Shown: positions 25,428 to 33,817 of the stretch, piece by piece
Position numbering within the stretch: the stretch's first letter is position 1
Layout: every line of letters starts with the position of its first letter
From: Endozoicomonas sp.
GTDB lineage: Bacteria; Pseudomonadota; Gammaproteobacteria; Pseudomonadales; Endozoicomonadaceae
Direction: 5' to 3'
DNA length: 36,135 bases
Assembly: GCA_024509075.1 (NCBI GenBank)
Contig: JAKROC010000011.1
Coordinates: 1 to 36,135, forward strand
Program-made: the position numbers and the translations under genes
Notes under the pieces: model-generated
What the model saw: the letters and a program-made list of their open reading frames with translations, nothing else
Database searches by the model: none
What the model was told of the DNA's origin: nothing

Positions 25428-26175
25428 AACTTCCCTGAGTGCTCAGATACCAAGGGTTACTATAGCCTCTGGTGAAATCCAGAACAATAACTTAACCATT
25501 GACGACATTGTATTTTTAGTTTCCATGATGATTTTTTTACTACAGCCTGACTGTCTGTCCTTACTGTCTGGTGCTCTGACAACTGTCTTATAATTCGATA
25601 TATCGGCGAACACACACGGGCAGTAAATTTCATCGACTACCACTCAATTACCCCAATGCTATCCCGGATGGCACGGATCAACCAGAACTTTGCCCACTCC
25701 TCACTACACACCGACCGAAAGCTTACCTGTTGAACGATCACTATCACTGAATTTATTTTGCTAATCGCCAAGCTTACTGACACTTGTCAAGAAAAACGGC
25801 TGTTATTGATATGTGCTGATGCTATGCAGGAGCTACCCGACTCCCGACAGCCCGCCTTTTTATTGGGTGCCTGGAGATGGGCCATCATGCACAGGACTGG
25901 TATCCAGCCATATACAAATAACAGACAGGCTACAGGTAGCGGAACATTCCCGAGATTGGCTCAGAAAATCGAGAATGCTGCACAGTTTCTGTCGTGTGGA
26001 TCAAGTACGAATTTATGGGTGCATGCAATCGTTGCACATCTTCAGAAAGAGTCTAATTTACTGCTCGCCAGGATTATTTGAAGTGTTCACCTGACAACAG
26101 CTTTGTTATCTACGACAGTGAGCATAAGACAGGGATAACTTGACTTTATTAAATTAAACAAGGGTACTTCTCTCG
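25428..26175. other. 748-bp gene-poor region
   Basis: No convincing gene is present; the longest frames (for example 25758-26081) have no ribosome-binding site and no protein-like composition. The area should hold the leftward promoter for zapA and the rightward promoter for the 737-aa gene. TTGACT about 35 bp before that gene is a candidate -35 box, but no good -10 follows. This is the point where the conserved pepP/ubiH neighbourhood would be expected, so it may mark an old insertion boundary. Confidence 0.4.
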
Positions 26176-28389
26176 ATGATTAATGGTACGGATTTCGAAT
26201 TACAGCCGCTTAGCCCAGTCCGTGAACAAGCCGCTCCACCGAAGGGCCAGTTCCAGAATAAGGTAGTGTCAACCTCTGAAATGTCCGACGAGGACCATAT
26301 TAGGCTGAACAGAAGTGTATTGAAAAGAGCCGGCGATACCATATACGAAAATGTCGGGGAGCTGCTTCGTTTCAATATCTCACAGCCACTTATCAATTTT
26401 TATGATTTCTGTAGCAAGTCATCTGACCCCACCAAGGCTGCTATTGACGACACAATTCAACAACACATGCAGTCTCTGTTTGAAGGGGATTATAAAAAAT
26501 TCACCTCTTATACCGCCGAATGTTATCTGTCCAGAACCAATGAAAATATTTTTGGCCAGGATGAGCCATTGATTGCCGGCAGCGTTAAGTCATCGTTCAC
26601 AGATGTGATCAAATCGATCATTCTCGGTCACCAGAATATAAGCCCTTCCGACAAAGAGGGCAGTCCACCAGAACAGGATGAGAAAGCCACTTTTGATTTG
26701 AAACTGGCTCGACTGCTTGATCTGGCAAGCACTGAACATAACGTCAGATTCAATGAATTCGCAGCGGCACAATTGGATTTACCTCATGTACCGACTCCAG
26801 CGACGATCATCGCCAGGCTGAGCCAGCGTATTCGAGATGGCAAGTTCAACCCAGAGGCACTGCTGAAGCAACTTCAGAGCGAGTGTGAACAGTTCACCGA
26901 CTTTCTATTGCAAAGTGCCGGAATGTCAACCTATGTGAAGTCATTGCAGATTGAATCAACGCTCAACTCGAGCAAATCCAAAGCGCAAATAGCGGCCAGA
27001 TACATCAACCAGAGCGCGGCGTTTTTATCAAATAACGTCCCACCTTTTTACCTGTCCATACTGGGCGTTGTTCTGCTGGAAAGGCTAAGCGCCGGAGACC
27101 TCAAGGCTGACGCACTGGACAGCATGATGAAAGCTCCGGCTTTCAACATAAGCGCCCCGGTGCGCGAAGAGGTGGTAGCCTTCGCCCGCAACCTCTACCG
27201 GGCAGAAAAAATTGATAATGTCAGTCAAAAACCGGGTAATGTTGTTACCACGTCAATGGCCTTTACGCTTTACGTCACCGGCAGCCTGCAACTGCTGATT
27301 TCTCAGGCGGATCGAAATGCCAGCAACTCCGCACTGATGCAGCAGTGTTTCAGGCACTTTCTGGCCAAACATCAAGACTCTGAAGGTGATAGGCTCGATC
27401 AGATCAAGACCGAGCCAACCCGCAGTGGATTTAACGCCGCTGCTAACTCGCTAATCCGCGGCATCGGTATTACCTCCATCGGTCTGCGAGCCATTATGAA
27501 CGGTGCTTACGAGGTAAAAGACGCAACGCCAGATACGCCATTGCGAGACAAAATATACAACTCGGTGCTGGGCAAGAGCTTCGTTCCTCTCAGCCTGATC
27601 GAGAACGCTGGTTACAAGGACGATTTGATCAAAAAGAACAAAGAGGTGCTGTTGCAACGGTGCCTGGTCAAAGATGTGCTCAATCAGCCCATGTCCCATG
27701 AAGAAATGGACTTTATGAAAGCCATCAAAGGAGAGCCCGGCACCAACTATGACTTCAAGTCAGCCACATCCAAATTCGTTACCTTTACCACCACCATTGC
27801 GAGCATGGCTGCTCTTGGGGCTGATATCGGTTTTGCCTTAGCCACGCCCGAGGCCTCCAAAGAGTTCTGGGGAACCTTCGCTCTAGAAAACCTTGGCGTT
27901 ACCTTCAACCATATCTACAAAGGGGCTGTACGCCCAACCAGTGCCCTGTTAAACCTGGCCCAGGTGCGGTGGGTTTCTGGCTCGTCCGGGTACAGCAGAC
28001 ATGATGTGGAGGCCTTTGTCCACATAGCCAGCCGTTTGTTCCTGGCCACAGCACCATTGATCATGTGGGAAGAAGGGCTGACACTCTGGGACAGCATTGC
28101 CGCCATGATCGATACGGCCATAACCGTGGGTGAAGATTCAGCTGCCAGTCGGTCGATAAACAAAGGCCAGCTGGCCAAGTGCATCGAAGAGGGGGTAAAC
28201 AGCCTCAGGCTGGAGGCACTCGAAAAGACTGACATGCCGATTCCAGATTCGACAGGCCGGTATGTGGATGAGTTGGTTCAGGGCCTGGTCAGTAAAATGC
28301 TTGATGGCAGCTATCCAGATGATGGCATCACGCAGTCCACCAGGGATGAGTTGCCGGGCTTGTCGAAAAGGCGGTCAACAATGGTGTGA
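26176..28389 (+). CDS. Large orphan protein of unknown family (737 aa)
   Basis: I recognise no domain. The protein has no signal peptide. Its first 40 residues are polar and Pro/Gln-rich (LQPLSPVREQAAPPKGQFQ), like secretion-signal regions of exported effectors, and the rest reads as mostly alpha-helical. Hydrophobic patches occur at FLSNNVPPFYLSILGVVLL, FVTFTTTIASMAALGADIGF and FLATAPLIMWEEGLTLWDS, so membrane insertion or a translocator-like role is possible. The C-terminus ends in a polar stretch (DELPGLSKRRSTMV). No strong ribosome-binding site precedes the ATG. It is followed by two ERIC-like repeats. A host-directed protein is a guess from layout only. Confidence 0.75.
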   Translation: MINGTDFELQPLSPVREQAAPPKGQFQNKVVSTSEMSDEDHIRLNRSVLKRAGDTIYENVGELLRFNISQPLINFYDFCSKSSDPTKAAIDDTIQQHMQSLFEGDYKKFTSYTAECYLSRTNENIFGQDEPLIAGSVKSSFTDVIKSIILGHQNISPSDKEGSPPEQDEKATFDLKLARLLDLASTEHNVRFNEFAAAQLDLPHVPTPATIIARLSQRIRDGKFNPEALLKQLQSECEQFTDFLLQSAGMSTYVKSLQIESTLNSSKSKAQIAARYINQSAAFLSNNVPPFYLSILGVVLLERLSAGDLKADALDSMMKAPAFNISAPVREEVVAFARNLYRAEKIDNVSQKPGNVVTTSMAFTLYVTGSLQLLISQADRNASNSALMQQCFRHFLAKHQDSEGDRLDQIKTEPTRSGFNAAANSLIRGIGITSIGLRAIMNGAYEVKDATPDTPLRDKIYNSVLGKSFVPLSLIENAGYKDDLIKKNKEVLLQRCLVKDVLNQPMSHEEMDFMKAIKGEPGTNYDFKSATSKFVTFTTTIASMAALGADIGFALATPEASKEFWGTFALENLGVTFNHIYKGAVRPTSALLNLAQVRWVSGSSGYSRHDVEAFVHIASRLFLATAPLIMWEEGLTLWDSIAAMIDTAITVGEDSAASRSINKGQLAKCIEEGVNSLRLEALEKTDMPIPDSTGRYVDELVQGLVSKMLDGSYPDDGITQSTRDELPGLSKRRSTMV

Positions 28390-28458
28390 TACTGATGTCT
28401 TTCGCTCTGCTTGCAGCAGCGGAGCGTTTGTACCCCCGGCTCCCAGTCACAGGGTAAT

Positions 28459-28603
28459 TATACCCGTCGCCTTCAAGTTGCTACTTTGTTGGCCGCATTT
28501 ATGCCCTTCAGGGTATTCGCTCACCCCGTTCACGTAGTGTTTCTATGCTTTCGGGGCTTCGCTCATTTGCCGCCTCGAATCAACTTGAAATCCACTGGGT
28601 ATA
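28459..28603 (+). repeat. ERIC-like repeat copy R3 (long form)
   Basis: A full copy of 145 bp, starting TATACCCGTCGCCTTCAAG and ending CTTGAAATCCACTGGGTATA. Compared with the 127-bp form it has about 18 extra bases (TTATGCCCTTCAGGGTA) inserted just before TTCGCTCACC. It lies 70 bp after the stop of the 737-aa gene. R3 and R4 together fill most of the 486-bp gap up to the methyltransferase. Confidence 0.87.
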
Positions 28604-28692
28604 TCCTGATCGGTTGCCGCCCAATCTGAGCGAAGTCGGAGGAATAATGCAGTTCGTTGCTATCCTCTTAACCGTAACTTCCTTACTATTGG

Positions 28693-28839
28693 TTATGCCC
28701 GTCGCCTTTCAAGTTGCTACTTTGTTGGCTGCATTTATGCCCTTCAGGGTATTCGCTCACCCCGGTCACGTAGTATTTCTACGCTCCCGAGGCTTCGCTC
28801 AATTGCCGCCGCGTAGCGACATGAAATCCATTGGGTATA
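28693..28839 (+). repeat. ERIC-like repeat copy R4 (long form, GCGTAGC subfamily)
   Basis: A full copy of 147 bp in direct orientation to R3, 89 bp away. It has the same TTATGCCC...GGGTA insertion, but its right arm is GCGTAGCGACATGAAATCC, the subfamily of R0 and R1. The two neighbours are thus different subfamilies and not a simple tandem duplication. It ends 36 bp before the methyltransferase start. Confidence 0.87.
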
Positions 28840-28875
28840 TCACTAAAACAGCATGCAAACTACGACAACTGACTT

Positions 28876-29784
28876 ATGCTGATTCTTTCATTTCTTCTGG
28901 GGGTTATGCTGACCTGGCTGGCCATGTCCGGTCTGTTGGCTCAGAGCCTGGCGTTAGTGGTCAGAATCATTTGGTCGTCTTCAACAATTGAACGTGAGTT
29001 GAGGGCCGACAAGTGGCTACTGAATATTCCGCTGCAGCCCTCATCCTCATGGCGCCTGCTGGGCTACTGGCGAGACACCTCTGAGTACCGTCAAGCCTGT
29101 TCCGAAATGGCCGGACTGCTGGCTGACAAGGCCTGCCTTTCTGGTCAGGACAACGTGCTGGATGCTGGCTTTACCAGCCATGACCAGCTGCTGATCTGGC
29201 TTGATTACTATCAGGTCAACCACCTGACAGCTATCGCCAGTGACGAGCATCTGATGGCCGAAGCATCCGCCCACTGCCAGCACTTCAATACCCTGACGCT
29301 GGAGCGTGGCGGTGAGCATGGGCTGGCAAAACAACCGAAAGGCGGCTATGAAAAGCTGCTCGCTCTGGACTGCATCTACCAGTTCGAGTCCCGCCCCGAA
29401 TTCTTTACCCAGGCCAGGAGAGTATTGAAAACTGGCGGCACTCTGGCGCTGACCGACATGGTGCTTTCCCGGGCTTTTCAAGACCGGCGTGAGCAGCGCC
29501 TACTGAACCGGCTTGGCCGTATTGCCGGCATTCCGGTGGAGGGCATGCCCATCAAGGAAACCTATAAGCGAATGCTTGGACAGTACCAGTTTGAGCAGGT
29601 TGAGATTATGGATATTACTGATGACGTCCTGTCTGGCTTCTGCTTTTGGTTCAGCCAGCATCAGCAAAACTTGTCGTCATTCACTCGCTCAAAGATGTGG
29701 ATAAGGTTGCGCCTGCAAGCATGGTTTATTCGCTGGATGCTGCACAGGCGCCAACTGCGTTACTTGTTGATTACCGCTCGTTGA
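28876..29784 (+). CDS. Membrane-anchored class I SAM-dependent methyltransferase-like protein
   Basis: A 302-aa protein whose first 30 residues form a hydrophobic helix (MLILSFLLGVMLTWLAMSGLL), anchoring it in the membrane. A Rossmann methyltransferase fold follows. Motif I is VLDAGFTSHDQ near residue 94, degenerate compared with the usual DxGxGxG. The post-core pattern KLLALDCIYQFESRPEFF, then ARRVLKTGGTLALTDM (about 160-195), is typical of small-molecule methyltransferases. The C-terminus is basic. No good ribosome-binding site precedes the first ATG; the ATG at 28906 has GGGGG upstream but would cut the helix. It is bracketed by oppositely oriented repeats R4 and R5. The substrate is unknown. 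Confidence 0.8.
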   Translation: MLILSFLLGVMLTWLAMSGLLAQSLALVVRIIWSSSTIERELRADKWLLNIPLQPSSSWRLLGYWRDTSEYRQACSEMAGLLADKACLSGQDNVLDAGFTSHDQLLIWLDYYQVNHLTAIASDEHLMAEASAHCQHFNTLTLERGGEHGLAKQPKGGYEKLLALDCIYQFESRPEFFTQARRVLKTGGTLALTDMVLSRAFQDRREQRLLNRLGRIAGIPVEGMPIKETYKRMLGQYQFEQVEIMDITDDVLSGFCFWFSQHQQNLSSFTRSKMWIRLRLQAWFIRWMLHRRQLRYLLITAR

Positions 29785-29810
29785 TGTGAGGAAGTGAGAT
29801 GAAACCCGTT

Positions 29811-30019
29811 TATACCCAATGGATTTCAAGTTGATTCGAGGCGGCAAATGAGCGAAGCCTTTATGCCCTCGGGTGCCGGGAGCATAGAGATACTATGTGA
29901 CCGGGGTGACGACTGCATGGATGCAGGAGGTAGGGCAACGCATGGAGCAGTTGCCGAGCGAATACCCTGAGGGCATAAATGCAGCCAACAAAGTAGCAAC
30001 CTGAAAGGCGACGGGTATA
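29811..30019 (-). repeat. ERIC-like repeat copy R5 (209 bp, multiple insertions)
   Basis: The longest copy, in reverse orientation: it starts TATACCCAATGGATTTCAAG and ends GGCGACGGGTATA. It carries both mirror-placed small insertions (CTTTATGCCCTCGGGTGC on the left, TACCCTGAGGGCATAA on the right). A third insertion of about 45 bp follows GGGGTGA (CGACTGCATGGATGCAGGAG onward to GCAGTTGCC), which itself contains inverted-repeat arms (CTGCAT/ATGCAG). It begins 27 bp after the methyltransferase stop and fills most of the 349-bp gap. Confidence 0.87.
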
Positions 30020-30133
30020 TCCACATCCTCTGTGGATATACGTGTGATAACACTTGGGATATTTAACGGTGAGCAGCGTATTTGATAACTTGCCAGCAAT
30101 GAGCAAAAATCAACCAGTCAGCAGGGTCTGCTC

Positions 30134-30652
30134 TCAGGCGGGTTCGCGCTCTTGCCCATTTACTGAAAGCACCCGTACTCTCTCAATCAGCACCAGATTC
30201 CTCGAGGGTATGAAATCACTGCTGTTGATATACAGCTTGATTTCGGCATCCACTGCTTCACGCAGCTTTACCCGGCCGGCAGGTATGCCCTGCAGGTTGA
30301 TTCGGGTGGCACCGGACTTGATCTCTTCAAGGTAGCGTTCCATGGAGGTAAAAAAACGCAGGGCAACCGGAATGATATGCGGCGGTAGCAGGTTTGCATC
30401 GGCCATTTCCCGGTGAATGCCAATCTTCAACGGCCTGGGCCGAGAAACATTAAAAGCTTTGGGCCAAAGGATGCGAACCAGGCGCAGAGCCTCAGAGTTC
30501 ATGACTTCACTGTCAGACCTGACTTGCAGCCTGGCCAGAATTTTCTTGGCCACTTCCGGCAGCTCTGGGTTGATCTCAAAGCCGTCACGCTCAGATGCCG
30601 GCTGTTTTTCCTGTTCCTGCTGGTCAGAAATAATACTGTCTTCTGCTGTCAT
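30134..30652 (-). CDS. ProQ/FinO family RNA-binding protein
   Basis: A 172-aa protein with a ProQ/FinO domain at about residues 45-150. Its signature is SRPRPLKIGIHREMADANLL, followed by VALRFFTSMERYLEEIKSGA and RINLQGIPAGRV. Such proteins bind structured RNA 3' ends and chaperone small RNAs. The N-terminus is short, acidic and Gln-rich, and the C-terminus ends soon after the domain (VLIERVRVLSVNGQE), so it lacks the Tudor-like C-domain of E. coli ProQ. I start at 30652 (MTAEDSIIS); the upstream in-frame ATG adds 34 unsupported residues. It stands alone. Confidence 0.9.
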   Translation of the reverse strand: MTAEDSIISDQQEQEKQPASERDGFEINPELPEVAKKILARLQVRSDSEVMNSEALRLVRILWPKAFNVSRPRPLKIGIHREMADANLLPPHIIPVALRFFTSMERYLEEIKSGATRINLQGIPAGRVKLREAVDAEIKLYINSSDFIPSRNLVLIERVRVLSVNGQEREPA

Positions 30653-30957
30653 CGACTGCCTTGCCCAATAACCCTCGGCATCCCCGAAAAGCGATATCTT
30701 CCCGGAGAAACCTTTGAAAAACTCTATCCCATCAACCTTTGCCGACAGGAGCACTATAATGACGGATTCAGTGCCACCGGAAAAGCGGATTTTGTCAATA
30801 AAACGTGCCGTTGAGCAGTCCGCCTTTAGCGCAATATACTATGAAAGGCTATTGTCAACGGTTCCAACGCTTGGCGTCAGTACCACTAACCATCCTGTTT
30901 TTCCTCCCCAGCCCAAAAAAGTCATAATGCCATTGTTCAATCACGGAGGATTGGTCA
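30653..30957. other. Intergenic region between the ProQ-like gene and the 268-aa gene
   Basis: These 305 bp lie between two divergent genes and should hold both promoters. An open frame starting ATG at 30760 runs into the next gene, but it has no ribosome-binding site and no protein-like character, so I do not call it. Confidence 0.4.
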
Positions 30958-31764
30958 ATGAATCGCTTTACTACTTCAATATTTTCTGGTGCCAACGGCA
31001 AGTACAGACTGCTATCCGACAAAAAAAGTAACGTTGGGAATTTTAATCTGCGCAATGCAGTTAGCAAGTTCGTCGATTCGATCATTACTACACGCACTGG
31101 CAAAATTGCTGATAAAACCCGGGCCAGACCCAAGCGTCTGGGTAGCCGGTCAGTCAAGGCGATAAAAAAGTCTATCAGAAGGCCAGCGGTGCTCAGGCAG
31201 ATTCGTACAGCCGTTAACCGTCGACTCAGGCAAAAGTCATTCACCACCGCCTCATATAAAACACAAGTGCCAGCTGTCCAATTGGTCACTCACGCCCAGC
31301 TGAATGCTGACGGTGACCGGATTCCAGATGCGCAGAGTCTTGATCAGGTTGAGGCATTTACCACGGCGTCTGATGATATTCAGTTTGTGCTGTCGAAGGT
31401 TAAGTATCACAAGACAGTTGAAGCTGCGCTGGATGAGCGCTCAAAATTACTCCTGCAGCTACAAAAGACACCCGACTCACTGGAGCTGAGAAAGAAAAAA
31501 AATGATCTGGAAAAAATCGTGGGCAATTGTCACCACGAGCTGAACAAAGCCTTCATCTCCGGTTTTATTGCCAGATCTATGCAACTGCTCAATAACCACA
31601 GCATGGACGAAGTTACCAAAAATAACCTGATCAAATTACTTGAAGGTAAAGATGAGTTTGCCAACCTGTCCGCCACCGAATTCGACCAGGCAATGACGCA
31701 ATTCCAAAAGCAAATCGCCAACGACAGGGCAGCGAAAAAAACCTTCACTGCTGCAGCGGCGTAG
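30958..31764 (+). CDS. Basic orphan protein of unknown function (268 aa)
   Basis: No known family is recognised. GGAGG lies 8 nt before the ATG, a strong translation signal. The first 100 residues are highly basic (KTRARPKRLGSR, KAIKKSIRRPAVLRQIR, AVNRRLRQKS). The second half is helical and charged, with heptad-like stretches (ERSKLLLQLQKTPDSLELRK, NDLEKIVGNCHHELNKAF). There is no signal peptide or clear membrane helix. The positive N-terminal half could bind nucleic acid or acidic lipid. The last 20 bp overlap the 3' end of the convergent metallo-hydrolase gene. Confidence 0.75.
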   Translation: MNRFTTSIFSGANGKYRLLSDKKSNVGNFNLRNAVSKFVDSIITTRTGKIADKTRARPKRLGSRSVKAIKKSIRRPAVLRQIRTAVNRRLRQKSFTTASYKTQVPAVQLVTHAQLNADGDRIPDAQSLDQVEAFTTASDDIQFVLSKVKYHKTVEAALDERSKLLLQLQKTPDSLELRKKKNDLEKIVGNCHHELNKAFISGFIARSMQLLNNHSMDEVTKNNLIKLLEGKDEFANLSATEFDQAMTQFQKQIANDRAAKKTFTAAAA

Positions 31765-32812
31765 AAGTTTGTCGGCGAATCTGCCCTCCTGGCTCTGGCA
31801 CCATAAAATCCGTTTGCTGAGCCGCCAACAGCAACGCTTTCAGACGATTTCTGGCGGTATTCTGCCCATCGTCGCCGAGGTTAAAAGTCCCAAAATGAAT
31901 AGCCATACTCTGACGCGCACCGAGCAGACGGTGCGCCTCAAAGGCATCATCCGGTGACATGTGAAACTCCTGCATAAACCAGCGGGGCAAGTAAGAGCCG
32001 ATGGGCAGCAGGGCAAGATCCACCGGGCCAAAACGCTCACGAATCTGACTAAAGTGTGGCCCCATTCCGGTATCGCCCGCAAAATAGGCCAGCGTCTGCT
32101 GATCGCCAATCAGAAACCCCAACCAAAGGGTGCGGTTACGGTCAATCCGGTTGCGGGTAGACCAGTGCTGAGCCGGCGTGCCGGTAATCACCACGCCACC
32201 ATCCAGAGCATGGCTCTGCCACCAGTCCAGCTCAATGATATTGCCAAGGCCACTGCTTTGCAGCAACTCTCGATTGCCCAAACCCGTGATAAACACCGGC
32301 TGGAATCTTGCCTGTAACTGCTTGAGTGTGGCCAGATCAAGATGATCATAGTGGTTATGGGAAATCACCACCGCATCAATGGGTGGCAACTGATCGAGGC
32401 TCATGCCAGGCGGATGGTAACGTTTAGGCCCAAGAAACGACACCGGACTAGCCCGTTCAGACCACACCGGGTCGGTAAGAATATTCTTGCCGCCTAGCTG
32501 TACCAGCACGGTGGCGTGATTGATAAAGGTAGCCAACACACCATCGCTGACCCGAACCGGCACACTTACCTCAGCCTTTTGGTCGATGTACTGCCAACCA
32601 GCATCGACAGGCAGCTCACGATTGAAGCGCCACCTGAGCACATCCATCAGCGATTTGTCCCGGGTTTTGACCTGATTGTGGAAATGCTTACCATCAAAAT
32701 GGTCAGAAACCGGTCCATCATAGCCGCTGTGGGAGCACGCCATCAGGGACGTTCCTGTTAAGGCCGTGGCTAACAGGCCGCAGAGCCCGTTCCGGGTAAT
32801 TTTTCTTTTCAT
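31745..32812 (-). CDS. Lipoprotein MBL-fold metallo-hydrolase (NAPE-PLD/UlaG-like)
   Basis: A 355-aa metallo-beta-lactamase-fold hydrolase. The zinc motif HNHYDHLD (HxHxDH) is in DAVVISHNHYDHLDL. Other ligands are in GTPAQHWSTRN, YFAGDTGMGPHF and SMAIHFGTFN. The arrangement follows the NAPE-phospholipase D-like branch found in many bacteria as an outer-membrane lipoprotein; the substrate is unknown. I start at 32812 (MKRKITRNGLCGLL) because it gives a lipoprotein signal with lipobox LMAC near residue 26. The longer frame upstream is unsupported. About 450 bp upstream to ribH hold its promoter and repeat R6. Confidence 0.9.
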   Translation of the reverse strand: MKRKITRNGLCGLLATALTGTSLMACSHSGYDGPVSDHFDGKHFHNQVKTRDKSLMDVLRWRFNRELPVDAGWQYIDQKAEVSVPVRVSDGVLATFINHATVLVQLGGKNILTDPVWSERASPVSFLGPKRYHPPGMSLDQLPPIDAVVISHNHYDHLDLATLKQLQARFQPVFITGLGNRELLQSSGLGNIIELDWWQSHALDGGVVITGTPAQHWSTRNRIDRNRTLWLGFLIGDQQTLAYFAGDTGMGPHFSQIRERFGPVDLALLPIGSYLPRWFMQEFHMSPDDAFEAHRLLGARQSMAIHFGTFNLGDDGQNTARNRLKALLLAAQQTDFMVPEPGGQIRRQTSTPLQQ

Positions 32813-33054
32813 GGGAGTCTTTTGTGTGAAAGCTTGCCTGGGCAGGGAATGGAAAGCTCCACTCTTGAACGTAATCATCAAACTCTTCACTGTTTTGGGC
32901 AATACAATCGCTGACAGCCCCTTTTTTGATTACTGTTCTTGCCAGCGTGAATCCCAGGCCACCGATCTGCCGGGACATGGGCAGACGAGTTAGTCTTAAC
33001 ATTTGGCTATTCCTCAGTGGCTCGGCAAGCACGAGCCTGAAACTATCCGCGAGT

Positions 33055-33182
33055 TATACCCGTCGCCTTTCAAGTTGCTACTTTGTTGGCTACATTCGCT
33101 CACCCCTGTCACATAGTATTTCTATGCTCCCGGGGCTTCGCTCACTTGCCGCCTCGAATCAACATGAAATCCATTGGGTACA
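33055..33182 (+). repeat. ERIC-like repeat copy R6 (full, 128 bp)
   Basis: A short-form copy without internal insertions, starting TATACCCGTCGCCTTTCAAG and ending AACATGAAATCCATTGGGTA. Its right arm is CGAATCAACATG, intermediate between the two subfamilies. It lies 82 bp beyond the ribH stop codon, in the 452-bp gap between ribH and the lipoprotein hydrolase gene, where I see no other gene. Confidence 0.87.
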
Positions 33183-33264
33183 CACCCGCACTGGAGGTAG
33201 CTAGTGTAGACAAAAAAAAGCTGGTCTTGAGTACCAGCAAACAAAGTCAGCCAAAAACAGAAAG

Positions 33265-33750
33265 TCAGCCTTTAACCTGATCAATCCAGTGCAGCAGTTC
33301 AGAAGCGGCATAGACCGCCTCGACGCCCTTGTTCATCATGTCGTCACCTGAGCGCTTGTGGGCATCTTCAATACTAGCCACACCAATCACTTCGTTAATC
33401 ACCGGTTTACCAAAGCGTTCAGTTACATTGGCAAAGCCCTGAAACACGCCGTTGAGTACCATCTCATCATGGCTGGTAATACCCTCAAGCACCACGCCAA
33501 AAGCCAGTATGGCATCAATACGAGGATCTTGTTCAAACAGTGTCCGGGCAGCAAAAGGCAGCTCCAAAGAGCCGGGAACGGTATGAATGAGGATATTTTC
33601 CGGCTTCACGTCCAGCGCCAACAGCTCTTTTTGTGCACGATTGATCATGGCGCCAACACAGTCGCTGTGCCAGCTGCTGCCAATAATAGCTATCCGGGCA
33701 TTGGGTATCTTGTGAAACTGCTCAGGGTGTTTTGGAAGGCCTGCGCCCAT
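33265..33750 (-). CDS. ribH: 6,7-dimethyl-8-ribityllumazine synthase, type II-like
   Basis: Lumazine synthase condenses 3,4-dihydroxybutanone phosphate with the ribityl-uracil precursor, the penultimate step of riboflavin synthesis. The 161-aa product shows RIAIIGSSWHSDCVGAMI at the substrate site, VPGSLELPFAAR, and AFGVVLEGITSHDEMVLNG, where the usual GETPHYD reads GITSHDE but keeps the His. The shape resembles the RibH2 branch. I start at the ATG at 33750, since GGAG lies 9 nt upstream; the open frame begins with a TTG at 33777. It is not beside ribBA/ribE, so it may be a second copy. It lies 60 bp downstream of bioA on the same strand. Confidence 0.88.
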   Translation of the reverse strand: MGAGLPKHPEQFHKIPNARIAIIGSSWHSDCVGAMINRAQKELLALDVKPENILIHTVPGSLELPFAARTLFEQDPRIDAILAFGVVLEGITSHDEMVLNGVFQGFANVTERFGKPVINEVIGVASIEDAHKRSGDDMMNKGVEAVYAASELLHWIDQVKG

Positions 33751-33775
33751 TTTGTTCATCTCCTGTAAAAAATTC

Positions 33776-33817
33776 AAAAAAACCCAAGGATGGCCAACAC
33801 ACCAGAAGTGTCAGCCA
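33776..33817 (-). terminator. Probable terminator after bioA
   Basis: On the minus strand an imperfect hairpin (TGGCTGACAC / GTGTGTTGGCCA) overlaps the bioA stop and is followed by TCCTTGGG and seven T. It would weaken read-through from bioA into ribH. Confidence 0.5.

Noticed and set aside
25758-26081. 107-aa frame in the gene-poor region after the zapB-like gene
   Set aside because: There is no ribosome-binding site, and competing frames of similar length in the same place suggest chance openness.
30760-31031. Open frame of 90 aa overlapping the start of the 268-aa gene
   Set aside because: It has no ribosome-binding site, no recognisable composition, and overlaps a better-supported gene.
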